NCBI RefSeq assembly: GCF_003967355.1
Contig: NZ_BIFH01000017.1
Coordinates: 124,001-188,000, forward strand
Direction: 5' to 3'
DNA length: 64,000 bases
Source of the DNA: Embleya hyalina
GTDB taxonomy: Bacteria > Actinomycetota > Actinomycetes > Streptomycetales > Streptomycetaceae
In this document: positions 57,097-64,000 of the stretch, piece after piece
How positions within the stretch are numbered: the stretch's first letter is position 1
How the letters are laid out: each line of letters starts with the position of its first letter
Notes under the pieces: generated by a model
Told to the model about the DNA's origin: nothing
Databases searched by the model: none
The model's input: the letters and a program-made list of their open reading frames with translations, nothing else
Translations under genes and position numbers: made by a program

Positions 57097-57840
57097 GTGG
57101 CGGAACAAGTCGCCCTCGTCGTGGGTGCGACCGGCCTCGGCGAGGCCATCGCACACCGGCTCGTCGCGGACGGCCGCGACCTGATCCTGTGCGACCGGGA
57201 GGAGGCGGGGACGTCGGGTCGGCTCGCCGAGACCGCCGCCGCCACGGGTGCGCGCGTGGTCACGGCTCGGGTCCCCCTGGACACCCCGGACACCTTCCGC
57301 GACGCCCTCCCCGACCTGCTGCGGCAAGCCGGCCACGACGCGCTCGACGCGCTCGTGTACACCATGCCGCCCGACGACGCGTTCACCCCGCGCCCGCTCG
57401 CGGCGTTGACCGACGACCAGTGGCGGCGGCTGGCCGAGGACCCGGTCCGGCACGGCCTGACGGTGCTTCAGGCGGCCCGCGAACCGCTGGCCCCGCGCCG
57501 GGGCCGGTTCGTCCTGGTGGTGCCCGCGATCGCCCTCGAAGGCGCCGCCGACCTGGTCCCGCTCGCCACCGCCGCCGAGACGCTGCGCGCGTTGGCCAAG
57601 TCGGCCGCGCGCCGCTGGGCGGCGGACGGGATCACCGTCAACCTCGTCACCCCCGACGTGTTCGCCTACGGCGCCGAGCACCTGCGCGGCACCGACGTGG
57701 ACCGGGGCGAGGCGGTGCTGCCCGGCCCGACCACGCCGGCCGACGTCGCGGACGCGGTGGCGCTGCTGCTCGACCCGGCCGCGGCCCGGCTGACCGGCAC
57801 CACCCTGATCGTCGACGGAGGAGCGCTGATGACGCCGTGA
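57097..57840 (+). CDS. Degenerate short-chain dehydrogenase/reductase
   Basis: 247 residues with an SDR-type fold. The nucleotide-binding glycine motif is partly kept (VVGATGLGEAIAHRL), but the catalytic YxxxK is absent (the site reads ATAAETLRALAKSAA) and no catalytic serine stands before it. The C-terminal GTTLIVDGGALMTP is typical SDR. The start is GTG 57097 with GGAGG directly upstream. The frame extends to 57025 but lacks a site. Its stop overlaps the start of an intact SDR gene (GTGA), suggesting a two-subunit enzyme with one inactive chain. Confidence 0.85.
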   Translation: MAEQVALVVGATGLGEAIAHRLVADGRDLILCDREEAGTSGRLAETAAATGARVVTARVPLDTPDTFRDALPDLLRQAGHDALDALVYTMPPDDAFTPRPLAALTDDQWRRLAEDPVRHGLTVLQAAREPLAPRRGRFVLVVPAIALEGAADLVPLATAAETLRALAKSAARRWAADGITVNLVTPDVFAYGAEHLRGTDVDRGEAVLPGPTTPADVADAVALLLDPAAARLTGTTLIVDGGALMTP

Positions 57841-58592
57841 CCGAACACGTGGCCCTGGTGACGGGTGCGGCGGCGGGCCTCGGCAGGGGCATCGCCCTGG
57901 CCCTGGCGGCGGCCGGCTCCACCGTCGTGGTGACCGCGCGCCGACTCGCGGCCGGGGCGGAGGTCGCGGACGAGATCGCCGCGCGCGGCGGCACCGCGTG
58001 GGCGACCACGTGCGACGTCACCTCGGCGGAGTCGGTCCGGGCCGCGATCGAGGCGACCGCGGCCCGCTTCGGCCGGCTGGACGCGGTGGTGCACAACGCC
58101 ACCTCGCGGCGCTCCGGTGAACCGGTGGACCTGGAGCACGCGGACCCGGCGCTGTGGCGCGAGCACGCCGACGTCTCGCTCACCGGCTCGTTCACCGTCG
58201 CCCGCGCCGCGTACCCGCTGCTGCGCGCCACCGAGGGCGCGCTGTTGCTGCTCACCTCCCCGGCCGGGATGCGCGGCAGCGCGAACCTGTCCTTCTACGC
58301 GGGCGTCAAGGGCGCCCAGCGCGGCTTCGTCAAGGCGCTGGCCCGCGAGTGGGGCCCCACCGGTGTCCGGGTCAACGGGCTGGCGCCCCTGGCCGTGACA
58401 CCCGCGCTGGCCGGCGCGTTCGAGGCGGATCCGACCATGGAGGGGCGAATCGCGGACAAGGTGCCGATGCGCCGGGTCGGCGATCCGGAGACCGACATCG
58501 GGGCGCCCGCGGTGTTCCTGTGCGGGCCCGCCTCCCGCTACGTCACCGGCCAGACCCTGATCGTCAACGGGGGGCGGGACACCTTCCTGTGA
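57837..58592 (+). CDS. Short-chain dehydrogenase/reductase
   Basis: 251 residues, a classical SDR. The cofactor motif TGAAAGLGRGIA lies near residue 9, followed by VVHNATSR. The catalytic serine is in LLLLTSPAGMRGS and YAGVK gives the Tyr/Lys pair near residue 156. The C-terminus reads GQTLIVNGGRDTFL. The GTG start overlaps the stop of the degenerate partner. The substrate is unknown; NAD(P)-dependent alcohol or 3-hydroxyacyl-CoA oxidation is typical. Confidence 0.92.
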   Translation: MTEHVALVTGAAAGLGRGIALALAAAGSTVVVTARRLAAGAEVADEIAARGGTAWATTCDVTSAESVRAAIEATAARFGRLDAVVHNATSRRSGEPVDLEHADPALWREHADVSLTGSFTVARAAYPLLRATEGALLLLTSPAGMRGSANLSFYAGVKGAQRGFVKALAREWGPTGVRVNGLAPLAVTPALAGAFEADPTMEGRIADKVPMRRVGDPETDIGAPAVFLCGPASRYVTGQTLIVNGGRDTFL

Positions 58593-58748
58593 GCCGGGCC
58601 GGGCATCGATCCCGACCAAATCCCCTCAAGCGTCCCGTACTTAGCACACGGCGCGCTTTCCCGACAAGGGCGAACACCGTGTGGTAACCGGTCGATCACG
58701 CGTCTAACCTGACGGGGTTGCCGAGCGGAACGAGGGGGCGCCCGTTCC

Positions 58749-60131
58749 ATGTCCAGCACCGCAGCAGGCTCGATCGCACACCGTCCGTCGCGGGTCCGGC
58801 CCCGGCTGCCCGCCTCCACGCCCGGCCGATTGGTCGCGCTGGCGCTGCTGTTGGTGCTCGCGCTGATCCCGGTGTGCACGCTGTCCGTGCTGATAGCGGA
58901 CCGCTCCCGGGCGACCACGGCGGAGTTGCGCGACCGGCGGATCCCGGCGGCGCTGGCCCTCGACCAGGCCGCCGCCGCGCTGACCGAGGCCGACCGGGCG
59001 ACGGCGACGAGCCTGGTGTCGGGCGCGTTCTCGTTGACCGGTCCGGGGCAGGACTACCAGGACGCGGTCAAGCGGGCGAACCAGTACCTCACCGTGGCCG
59101 TCGACCTGCACCGCGACGACCCGGGCGCCCGCGCGCGGTTGACCGGGGTCAACGCGCTGATGGTCGAGTACACGATCATGGTCGGCCTGGCCCAGACCGG
59201 CGGCGACGGGCCGCTGTCCCTGGCCAACGTGTTCTACGCGTCCGATCTGCGGCGGACGATAGTCACCGGGCTCTACGACCAGCGTCGGACCGACCTGGCG
59301 GAGATCCGGGCGGCCCGCTCGACCTGGTGGGTCGGTACGTACGTGGCGGTCCCGTTCGGCGCGACCGCGTTCCTGGCCGTGCTGCTCCTGCTGTTCGCGC
59401 ACGGATACCTGCGCCGCCGCTTCCGCCGCCGCACCAGCCCGCCGCTGCTGCTCGGCGCCGCCGCGCTGGCCGCGCTGATCGCCTGGACCGTGCTGCACGC
59501 GCAGAGCACCCACGACCGGCTGGCCGAGGCGGCCGGGCGCGGGGTCACCGGGCAGTCCGCGCTGTGGCAGGCGCGTACCGCGGTCCACGAGGTGGTCGGC
59601 AGCACCGCCCTGGACCTCGCCTCGGGCGGGGTGGCGCGGACGAGCGACGTCAAGGCCGGACTCACCCTGCGGGACCTGGCCGAGCCGCTGCCGTCGGTGG
59701 GCGACATCGAGGCGGTGCGTACCGGCGCCGACCCCAGGTTCGGCGGCCTGATCGCCACCGCGCTGGCCCAGGACCGGTCGGTGCCGCTGCGGGCGGCGGG
59801 CGCGCGGGCGCTGACCGCGCTCGGCGCGCTGCGCGAGGCGGGCGAGCGGGCCCGGGCCGAGGCGCCGCGCGGGGGCACCCGGGACGGCGGCGCCGGGGCG
59901 GCCATGGTGACCGACCGGTCCCCGGAGCACATGTCCGGCGCGGCGGACGACGCGGAGGCGGCGTTGACCGACGCGCTGATCGCCGGCCGACGGGAGGCCG
60001 ACGCGGCGCTGGCCGAGGCGGCCGACGACGGCGGGCTGACCGTGGGCGGCCCGGTGGTGTGCGCGGCCGTGCTGGCCCTCGCCCTGGCCGGGGTCCTGGC
60101 GCGCCGATTCGAGTACGGGAGGCTTCGGTGA
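58749..60131 (+). CDS. Multi-span membrane protein with extracytoplasmic sensor-like region
   Basis: 460 residues. Predicted membrane helices lie near 28-48 (LVALALLLVLALIPVCTLSVL), 196-218, 231-249 and 433-450. Residues 50-195 form an extracytoplasmic helical region similar in character to four-helix-bundle sensor domains (RRIPAALALDQAAAALTEADRATA). Residues 250-430 form a second, Ala-rich helical region. There is no kinase or methyl-accepting domain. It is followed, with a GTGA overlap, by a solute-binding lipoprotein, so the two are likely partners in ligand sensing. I do not recognise the family. Confidence 0.75.
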   Translation: MSSTAAGSIAHRPSRVRPRLPASTPGRLVALALLLVLALIPVCTLSVLIADRSRATTAELRDRRIPAALALDQAAAALTEADRATATSLVSGAFSLTGPGQDYQDAVKRANQYLTVAVDLHRDDPGARARLTGVNALMVEYTIMVGLAQTGGDGPLSLANVFYASDLRRTIVTGLYDQRRTDLAEIRAARSTWWVGTYVAVPFGATAFLAVLLLLFAHGYLRRRFRRRTSPPLLLGAAALAALIAWTVLHAQSTHDRLAEAAGRGVTGQSALWQARTAVHEVVGSTALDLASGGVARTSDVKAGLTLRDLAEPLPSVGDIEAVRTGADPRFGGLIATALAQDRSVPLRAAGARALTALGALREAGERARAEAPRGGTRDGGAGAAMVTDRSPEHMSGAADDAEAALTDALIAGRREADAALAEAADDGGLTVGGPVVCAAVLALALAGVLARRFEYGRLR

Positions 60132-61384
60132 TCACTGGCGGCGGGCCGCGAGCGGCCCTCGGCGCGCTGCTCCTGATCGGGGCGGCGCTGACTCCGGTGG
60201 CGTGCACCACCGCGCCGCCGGCGCGGGTCGTGAACGTACTGGGCACGTGGGAGGACGCCGAGCAGCGGGCCTTCGAGAACGTGGTGGCGCCGTTCGAGCA
60301 GGAGACCGGGATCGACGTGCGCTACAAGGGAACCCGGGACGTGGCGGCGGTGGTGGCCGCTCGGGTGGAGGAGGGCGATCCGCCGGAGATCGCGGTACTC
60401 AGTTCGCCGGGCGATCTGCTGCACTACGCCAAGACGAACAAACTCGCGCCGCTGGACGGGGTGCACCCGGGATACGCGCCCGAGTGGCTGGCACCGGGGC
60501 AGGTGAACGGCCGGCAGATGGCGGTGGTGCTCAAGGCCGCGCTCAAGAGCACGATCTGGTACAACCGGGCCAAACTCGACTCGGTCCACGAACCGGTGCC
60601 CACCACATGGGCGCAACTGAAGGCCACCACGGCCAAGTTGCGGGCCGCGGGCACGACTCCCTGGTGCATGGGGCTGGCCTCCAGCACCACTTCCGGCTGG
60701 CCCGGCACCGACTGGGTCGAGGATCTGGTGCTGGCCCGCTCCGGGCCGGACATCTACGACGCCTGGGTGCGCGGGCGGATGTCCTGGCAGGCGACGGAGA
60801 TCAGGTCGGCCTGGCAGAGTTGGGGGGAGTTGCTGAACCAGGACACCGTCCAGGGCGGGCCGATCAACGTCCTGCTGACCGGCTTCGACAAGTCGGCGCA
60901 GGTGCTCGACGCCCGCGGCGGTTGCGCGTTCGATCATCAGGGCTCGTTCGTGGCCGGCACCTACGCGGCGCGCACTCCGGCCGGCGCGACCCCCGGCTAC
61001 GACACGTTCGCCTTCCCCGGGTTCGACACGCCTCCCACGCGCGAGGTCGCGGGCGACGTCGCGGCGATGTTCCACCCGACCCAGGCGGCCCGAGACCTGC
61101 TCAACTACCTGACGGGCACCCGGGCGCAGTCGTTGTGGGTCGAGTCGGGCACCGCGCTGTCCCCGGACCGCAACGTGCCGCCGAACGCCTATCGGGACGA
61201 GGTGACCAGGCGGCTCGGCACCGCGCTGTCGGGGGCGCGGTCGATCCGCTTCGACGGGTCGGACCTGATGCCCACCACGATGCGCAGCGCGTTCCAACGG
61301 GCGGTGTCGGCCTACGTGTCGGATCCGTCGGCGCTGGACCGCATCCTCGACGACCTCGATCGGGTGCAGGCCACCGCGTATTGA
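60128..61384 (+). CDS. Sugar-type (family 1) solute-binding lipoprotein
   Basis: 418 residues. The signal sequence ends in LTPVAC (lipobox cysteine near residue 25). The mature part matches carbohydrate-type binding proteins: LGTWEDAEQRAFENVVAPFEQETGI, GDPPEIAVLSSPGDL, STIWYNRAKL and GWPGTDWVEDLVL. The GTG start overlaps the stop of the membrane-protein gene. No permease or ATPase gene is present, so it probably feeds the membrane protein as a sensor rather than a transporter. Confidence 0.88.
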   Translation: MITGGGPRAALGALLLIGAALTPVACTTAPPARVVNVLGTWEDAEQRAFENVVAPFEQETGIDVRYKGTRDVAAVVAARVEEGDPPEIAVLSSPGDLLHYAKTNKLAPLDGVHPGYAPEWLAPGQVNGRQMAVVLKAALKSTIWYNRAKLDSVHEPVPTTWAQLKATTAKLRAAGTTPWCMGLASSTTSGWPGTDWVEDLVLARSGPDIYDAWVRGRMSWQATEIRSAWQSWGELLNQDTVQGGPINVLLTGFDKSAQVLDARGGCAFDHQGSFVAGTYAARTPAGATPGYDTFAFPGFDTPPTREVAGDVAAMFHPTQAARDLLNYLTGTRAQSLWVESGTALSPDRNVPPNAYRDEVTRRLGTALSGARSIRFDGSDLMPTTMRSAFQRAVSAYVSDPSALDRILDDLDRVQATAY

Positions 61385-61419
61385 TCGGGTCGGAGATCGG
61401 TCGGTTCCGGGAGGGACGC

Positions 61420-61446
61420 GGCGGGCCCGCCCCGGCCGGGCCCGCC
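61420..61446 (+). terminator. Hairpin terminator after the solute-binding gene
   Basis: A perfect 9-bp stem (GGCGGGCCC) with a 9-base loop lies 35 bases after the stop. Confidence 0.7.
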
Positions 61447-61456
61447 TCGTCTCGAA

Positions 61457-61483
61457 GTGTTCGCCACGCTCCCTGGCGAACAC
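61457..61483. terminator. Second hairpin in the convergent gap
   Basis: A perfect 10-bp stem (GTGTTCGCCA and its complement) with a 7-base loop lies 10 bases after the first hairpin. The next 100 bases are AT-rich, with a small CCCCG-ATTTT-CGGGG stem at about 61578-61592 that may end the opposite gene. Confidence 0.65.
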
Positions 61484-61611
61484 CTGCAATCTTGGCCCCT
61501 CGACCGGCTACTCATGCGTATCCGAGGCGAAGTTCTTGAGAATTTTACTTTTCTCCGCACAACCATCGAGGGATTTGCCCCGATTTTCGGGGTTCGTTCC
61601 AGGGCAGAACC

Positions 61612-62712
61612 TCACTCCTCCAGCGTGTCCCGGGCAATGGCCGTCAAACCGGTCACGAGGGATGCGATTCGCTCCCGACGCTCACCCGACGGATCCGCGG
61701 CGCGACCGAGCGCACCCGCGCACACGATCGCGAGCTTGATCACCGCGAAGGCTTCCCAGAACGGGATATGACGGATGTTCAGCTCATCCCGGGCGACGTG
61801 GTCGGCGCCGGCGGCACCACGCTCGGCGGCGGTACTCCCGCCGGCGCCGCGCCCCGCGACGGCACACTCGGCGAGGTACGCGGCCAACAACCCCTCCGTC
61901 GTGGGCAACCCCGGATTGGCGTCCGGCGCGTGCCCGCCCCGCCCGGCCGCCAACAACCGACCCGCCGGCCCCCAGTAGGCGAGCAGTTGGCCGACGTCCG
62001 CCGCCGCCGGGCCGAGCGCGGCCAGCTCCCAGTCGAGCACCGCGAGCACCCGCTCCGGGCGGTCCCGTTCGTACATCACGTTGGCCAGGTTGTAGTCGCC
62101 GTGCACGATCCGGTCCGGGCCCACGTCCGGCACCCGGGCGGCCAGCGCGGTCAACACCTCCTCGACCGCCGGCACCGGCCCCGCGGCGGAGGCCGCCCAT
62201 TGCCGCCGCCACCGCCGCAACTGGCGCACCGGATACGGCTCGGGCCGCGCGTAGTCGCCGAGCCCCGCCGCCACCGGATCCACCGCGTGCAACCGGGCCA
62301 GGGTGCGCGCCAGTTCGTCGCCGACCGCCGCCGCCGTGTCCGCGGGCAACCCCCGCACCGACTCGGCCCGGCCGTACACCACCCCGTCCAGCCGGCCCAT
62401 CAGGTAGAACGGCACCCCGATCACCGCCGGATCCGCACACAGCGCGACCATCGGCGCGACGGGGACCGCGCCGCCCGCGAGCGCCGCCTGGAACCGGTAC
62501 TCCCGGTCCATGTCGTGCGCGGTGGGCAGCCCGCCGCGCCGAGGCGGCGTACGCAACACCAGGTCGACACCGCCGCCGCGCACCCGGTAGGTGGGATTGG
62601 ACGACCCGCCCGCCAACGCCTCGACCCGCACCTCCGCCCCTGGCGCGAGCAGACCCCGCCCGCCCGCCCAGTCGGCGAGCGCCCGCGCGTCCACCACCCC
62701 CGGCGCGCTCAC
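61612..62712 (-). CDS. APH-like phosphotransferase (acyl-CoA-associated kinase type)
   Basis: 366 residues of the aminoglycoside-phosphotransferase / choline-kinase fold. The N-lobe is LAGGSSNPTYRVRGGGVDLVLR. The catalytic loop is RIVHGDYNLANVMYE, and the metal aspartate is in LAVLDWELAALGPAAADVG near residue 232. Close relatives are fused to or paired with acyl-CoA dehydrogenases and phosphorylate 4-hydroxyacyl-CoA in short-chain hydroxy-acid breakdown. The GTG start overlaps the stop of such a dehydrogenase gene here (GTGA). An antibiotic-resistance role is unlikely. Confidence 0.88.
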   Translation of the reverse strand: MSAPGVVDARALADWAGGRGLLAPGAEVRVEALAGGSSNPTYRVRGGGVDLVLRTPPRRGGLPTAHDMDREYRFQAALAGGAVPVAPMVALCADPAVIGVPFYLMGRLDGVVYGRAESVRGLPADTAAAVGDELARTLARLHAVDPVAAGLGDYARPEPYPVRQLRRWRRQWAASAAGPVPAVEEVLTALAARVPDVGPDRIVHGDYNLANVMYERDRPERVLAVLDWELAALGPAAADVGQLLAYWGPAGRLLAAGRGGHAPDANPGLPTTEGLLAAYLAECAVAGRGAGGSTAAERGAAGADHVARDELNIRHIPFWEAFAVIKLAIVCAGALGRAADPSGERRERIASLVTGLTAIARDTLEE

Positions 62713-64000
62713 GGCAGATCCAGCAACGTCGCGAAGCGCGCCTCGGCCGCCGCGCGACGGGTCGGGATGTGCTCGCTCGGCCACCCCTCGACCGCCTGCC
62801 GGCCGCGCAGCGCGAGTTTGGCCACCTGTGCCACGTGCACCTCGTCCGCGCCGTCCGACAGCCGGAAGTTGCGGGCCAGCCGGTACATCTCCTCCAGCGG
62901 CAGATCGGCCGAGTAGCCCAGCGCGCCGTGCACCTGGATCGCCCGATCGACCACGTCGTGCAGGATCCGCGCGCCCCGATACTTGACCTCCGACACCGCC
63001 TGCCGGGCCGCCCCCGGCCCCTGGTGGTCCCAGATCCAGGCGGCCTCGAGGGTCATCAGCCGCAACGCCCGGATGTCGATCGCGGATTCGGTCACCATCG
63101 CCTGCACCAGTTGGTGCTCGGCGAGCGGCCGGCCGTGCGAACGCCGGGACAGCGCCCGCTCGCAGAGCATGTCGAAGGCCCGCCGGCACTGGCCGATCCA
63201 GCGCATCGTGTGCTGGATCCGACCGCCGTTCAGCCGTTTCTGGGCCAGCACGAACGCGTCCCCCGGCGCACCGATCAGATTCTCGTGCGGCACCCGGCAA
63301 CCCTCGAAGAGCAGTTCCGCGTGGCCGCCGAGATGGTGGGTCGCGGTGCCGTCGTAGGGGTGGTGCATGGTGTGCACGTCGCGCACCACGCGCATCCCGG
63401 GCGTCCCCCGCTCGACCACGAACATCGAGGCCCGCCGGTGGCGTTCGGCATCGGGATCGGTGACCGCGAAGACCAGCACGAAGTCGGCCCGGCGCGCGTT
63501 CGAGGCGAACCACTTGTGCCCGTCGATCACCCAGTCGGCGCCGTCGCGCACCGCCCGGGTCCGGATCCCGGTCGGATCGGAGCCGGCCGTGTGTGGTTCG
63601 GTCAACGAGAACGAACTGGTCAGCCGGCCGTCCAGAAGCGGCCACAACCAGCGCTCCTTCTGCGCCTTCGACGCGCCCACGGCGAGCAGTTCGCTGTTGC
63701 CCGAGTCGGGCGCCTGATTGCCGAAGACGGCCGGCGCGGACGGGGTGCGCCCCAGGATCTCGTGCATCAACGCGAGCCGGACCTGGCCGAACCCGCCGCC
63801 GCCCAGGGCCGGGTCCAGGTGCGCGGCCCAGAGCCCCCGATCCTTGACCGCCCGCCTCAGCGGCTCGGTGGCGGCGCGCCAGTTGTCCGCGCTCATCCGG
63901 TGTTTCACCAGGTCGAGCGGCTCGATCTCGTCGACCACCATCCGCCGGATCCACGCCAGTTCGGCGGCGACCTCCGGATCGGTACTGAAATCCCATGCCA
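62709..64000 (-). CDS. Acyl-CoA dehydrogenase (ACAD10/11-like), start at window edge
   Basis: About 430 residues. The frame runs to the right edge, where it reads AWDFSTDPEVAAELAWIRR, the usual N-terminus after the initiator Met, so only the first base of the start codon is missing. Conserved parts are SFSLTEPHTAGSDPTGI (FAD/acyl-CoA contact), WFASNARRADF, GQCRRAFDMLCERAL and IQVHGALGYSADLPLEEMYR. It oxidises acyl-CoA esters with FAD; the chain length is not readable. It is co-translated with the APH-like kinase gene, the pair that is fused in vertebrate ACAD10 and ACAD11. Confidence 0.93.
   Translation of the reverse strand, partial: AWDFSTDPEVAAELAWIRRMVVDEIEPLDLVKHRMSADNWRAATEPLRRAVKDRGLWAAHLDPALGGGGFGQVRLALMHEILGRTPSAPAVFGNQAPDSGNSELLAVGASKAQKERWLWPLLDGRLTSSFSLTEPHTAGSDPTGIRTRAVRDGADWVIDGHKWFASNARRADFVLVFAVTDPDAERHRRASMFVVERGTPGMRVVRDVHTMHHPYDGTATHHLGGHAELLFEGCRVPHENLIGAPGDAFVLAQKRLNGGRIQHTMRWIGQCRRAFDMLCERALSRRSHGRPLAEHQLVQAMVTESAIDIRALRLMTLEAAWIWDHQGPGAARQAVSEVKYRGARILHDVVDRAIQVHGALGYSADLPLEEMYRLARNFRLSDGADEVHVAQVAKLALRGRQAVEGWPSEHIPTRRAAAEARFATLLDLP

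Noticed and set aside
61612-62712. Aminoglycoside resistance gene
   Set aside because: Although it has the APH fold, it overlaps an acyl-CoA dehydrogenase gene and has the segments typical of the metabolic ACAD-linked kinases.

Overview
This window is high-GC DNA from an actinomycete chromosome, most likely order Streptomycetales. The evidence is strong G/C bias at third codon positions, frequent GTG and TTG starts with 4-base stop/start overlaps, a long actinobacterial-type Rho, and the actinobacterial gene order hom-thrC-thrB-rho-rpmE-prfA-prmC-Sua5-phosphatase-glyA-wecA-atp. No phage, IS element, CRISPR array or natural-product cluster was seen.

Region 1 (about 1-22.7 kb, nearly all minus strand) is a conserved housekeeping block. 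In transcription order it holds a receiver-only response regulator, argS, lysA, hom, thrC, thrB, rho, rpmE (L31), prfA, prmC, a Sua5/TsaC-type tRNA t6A enzyme, a low-mass tyrosine phosphatase, glyA, a WecA-like lipid-linked sugar transferase, and the F-type ATP synthase operon (atpI, an AtpZ-like gene, atpB, E, F, H and the start of atpA, which runs off the left edge). A Crp-type site (CGTGA-N6-TCACA) lies upstream of the atp genes. A tRNA-Arg(CCG) at 22.8 kb closes the block.

Region 2 (23-36.7 kb) holds a SWIM zinc-finger protein, then a peptide-type ABC import operon (binding lipoprotein, two permeases, two ATPases) followed by an amidase and a YtcJ-like amidohydrolase. A divergent LacI-family regulator faces it across a perfect 18-bp palindrome. 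An aldehyde dehydrogenase of the ketoglutaric-semialdehyde type follows the regulator. Together these suggest uptake and hydrolysis of an amide- or peptide-like compound.

Region 3 (36.7-45.5 kb) has recQ, an orphan second ATP-synthase b subunit, and a SigK/RskA sigma/anti-sigma pair. Divergent to the pair are a membrane molybdopterin oxidoreductase and a fasciclin lipoprotein. Two copies of CCAATC-N16-CCGAAT, one on each strand, sit between the two arms and look like SigK promoters. A nucleotide-cyclase-like protein and a Crp-family regulator follow.

Region 4 (45.7-64 kb) is more accessory. It holds a TenA-like protein, a CapA-like protein, a small deoxysugar (fucose/rhamnose-type) catabolic set, a degenerate CbiX-like protein, a glycolipid-binding-domain protein, two tandem uncharacterised paralogues of about 585 residues, FmdA/FmdB formamidase genes, a degenerate plus an intact SDR pair, a membrane protein coupled to a solute-binding lipoprotein without permeases, and an APH-like kinase plus acyl-CoA dehydrogenase pair (cut by the right edge).

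The points most worth follow-up are the SigK promoter pair with its regulon, the orphan AtpF, the tandem paralogues at 51.6-55.2 kb, and the Crp site before the ATP synthase operon.
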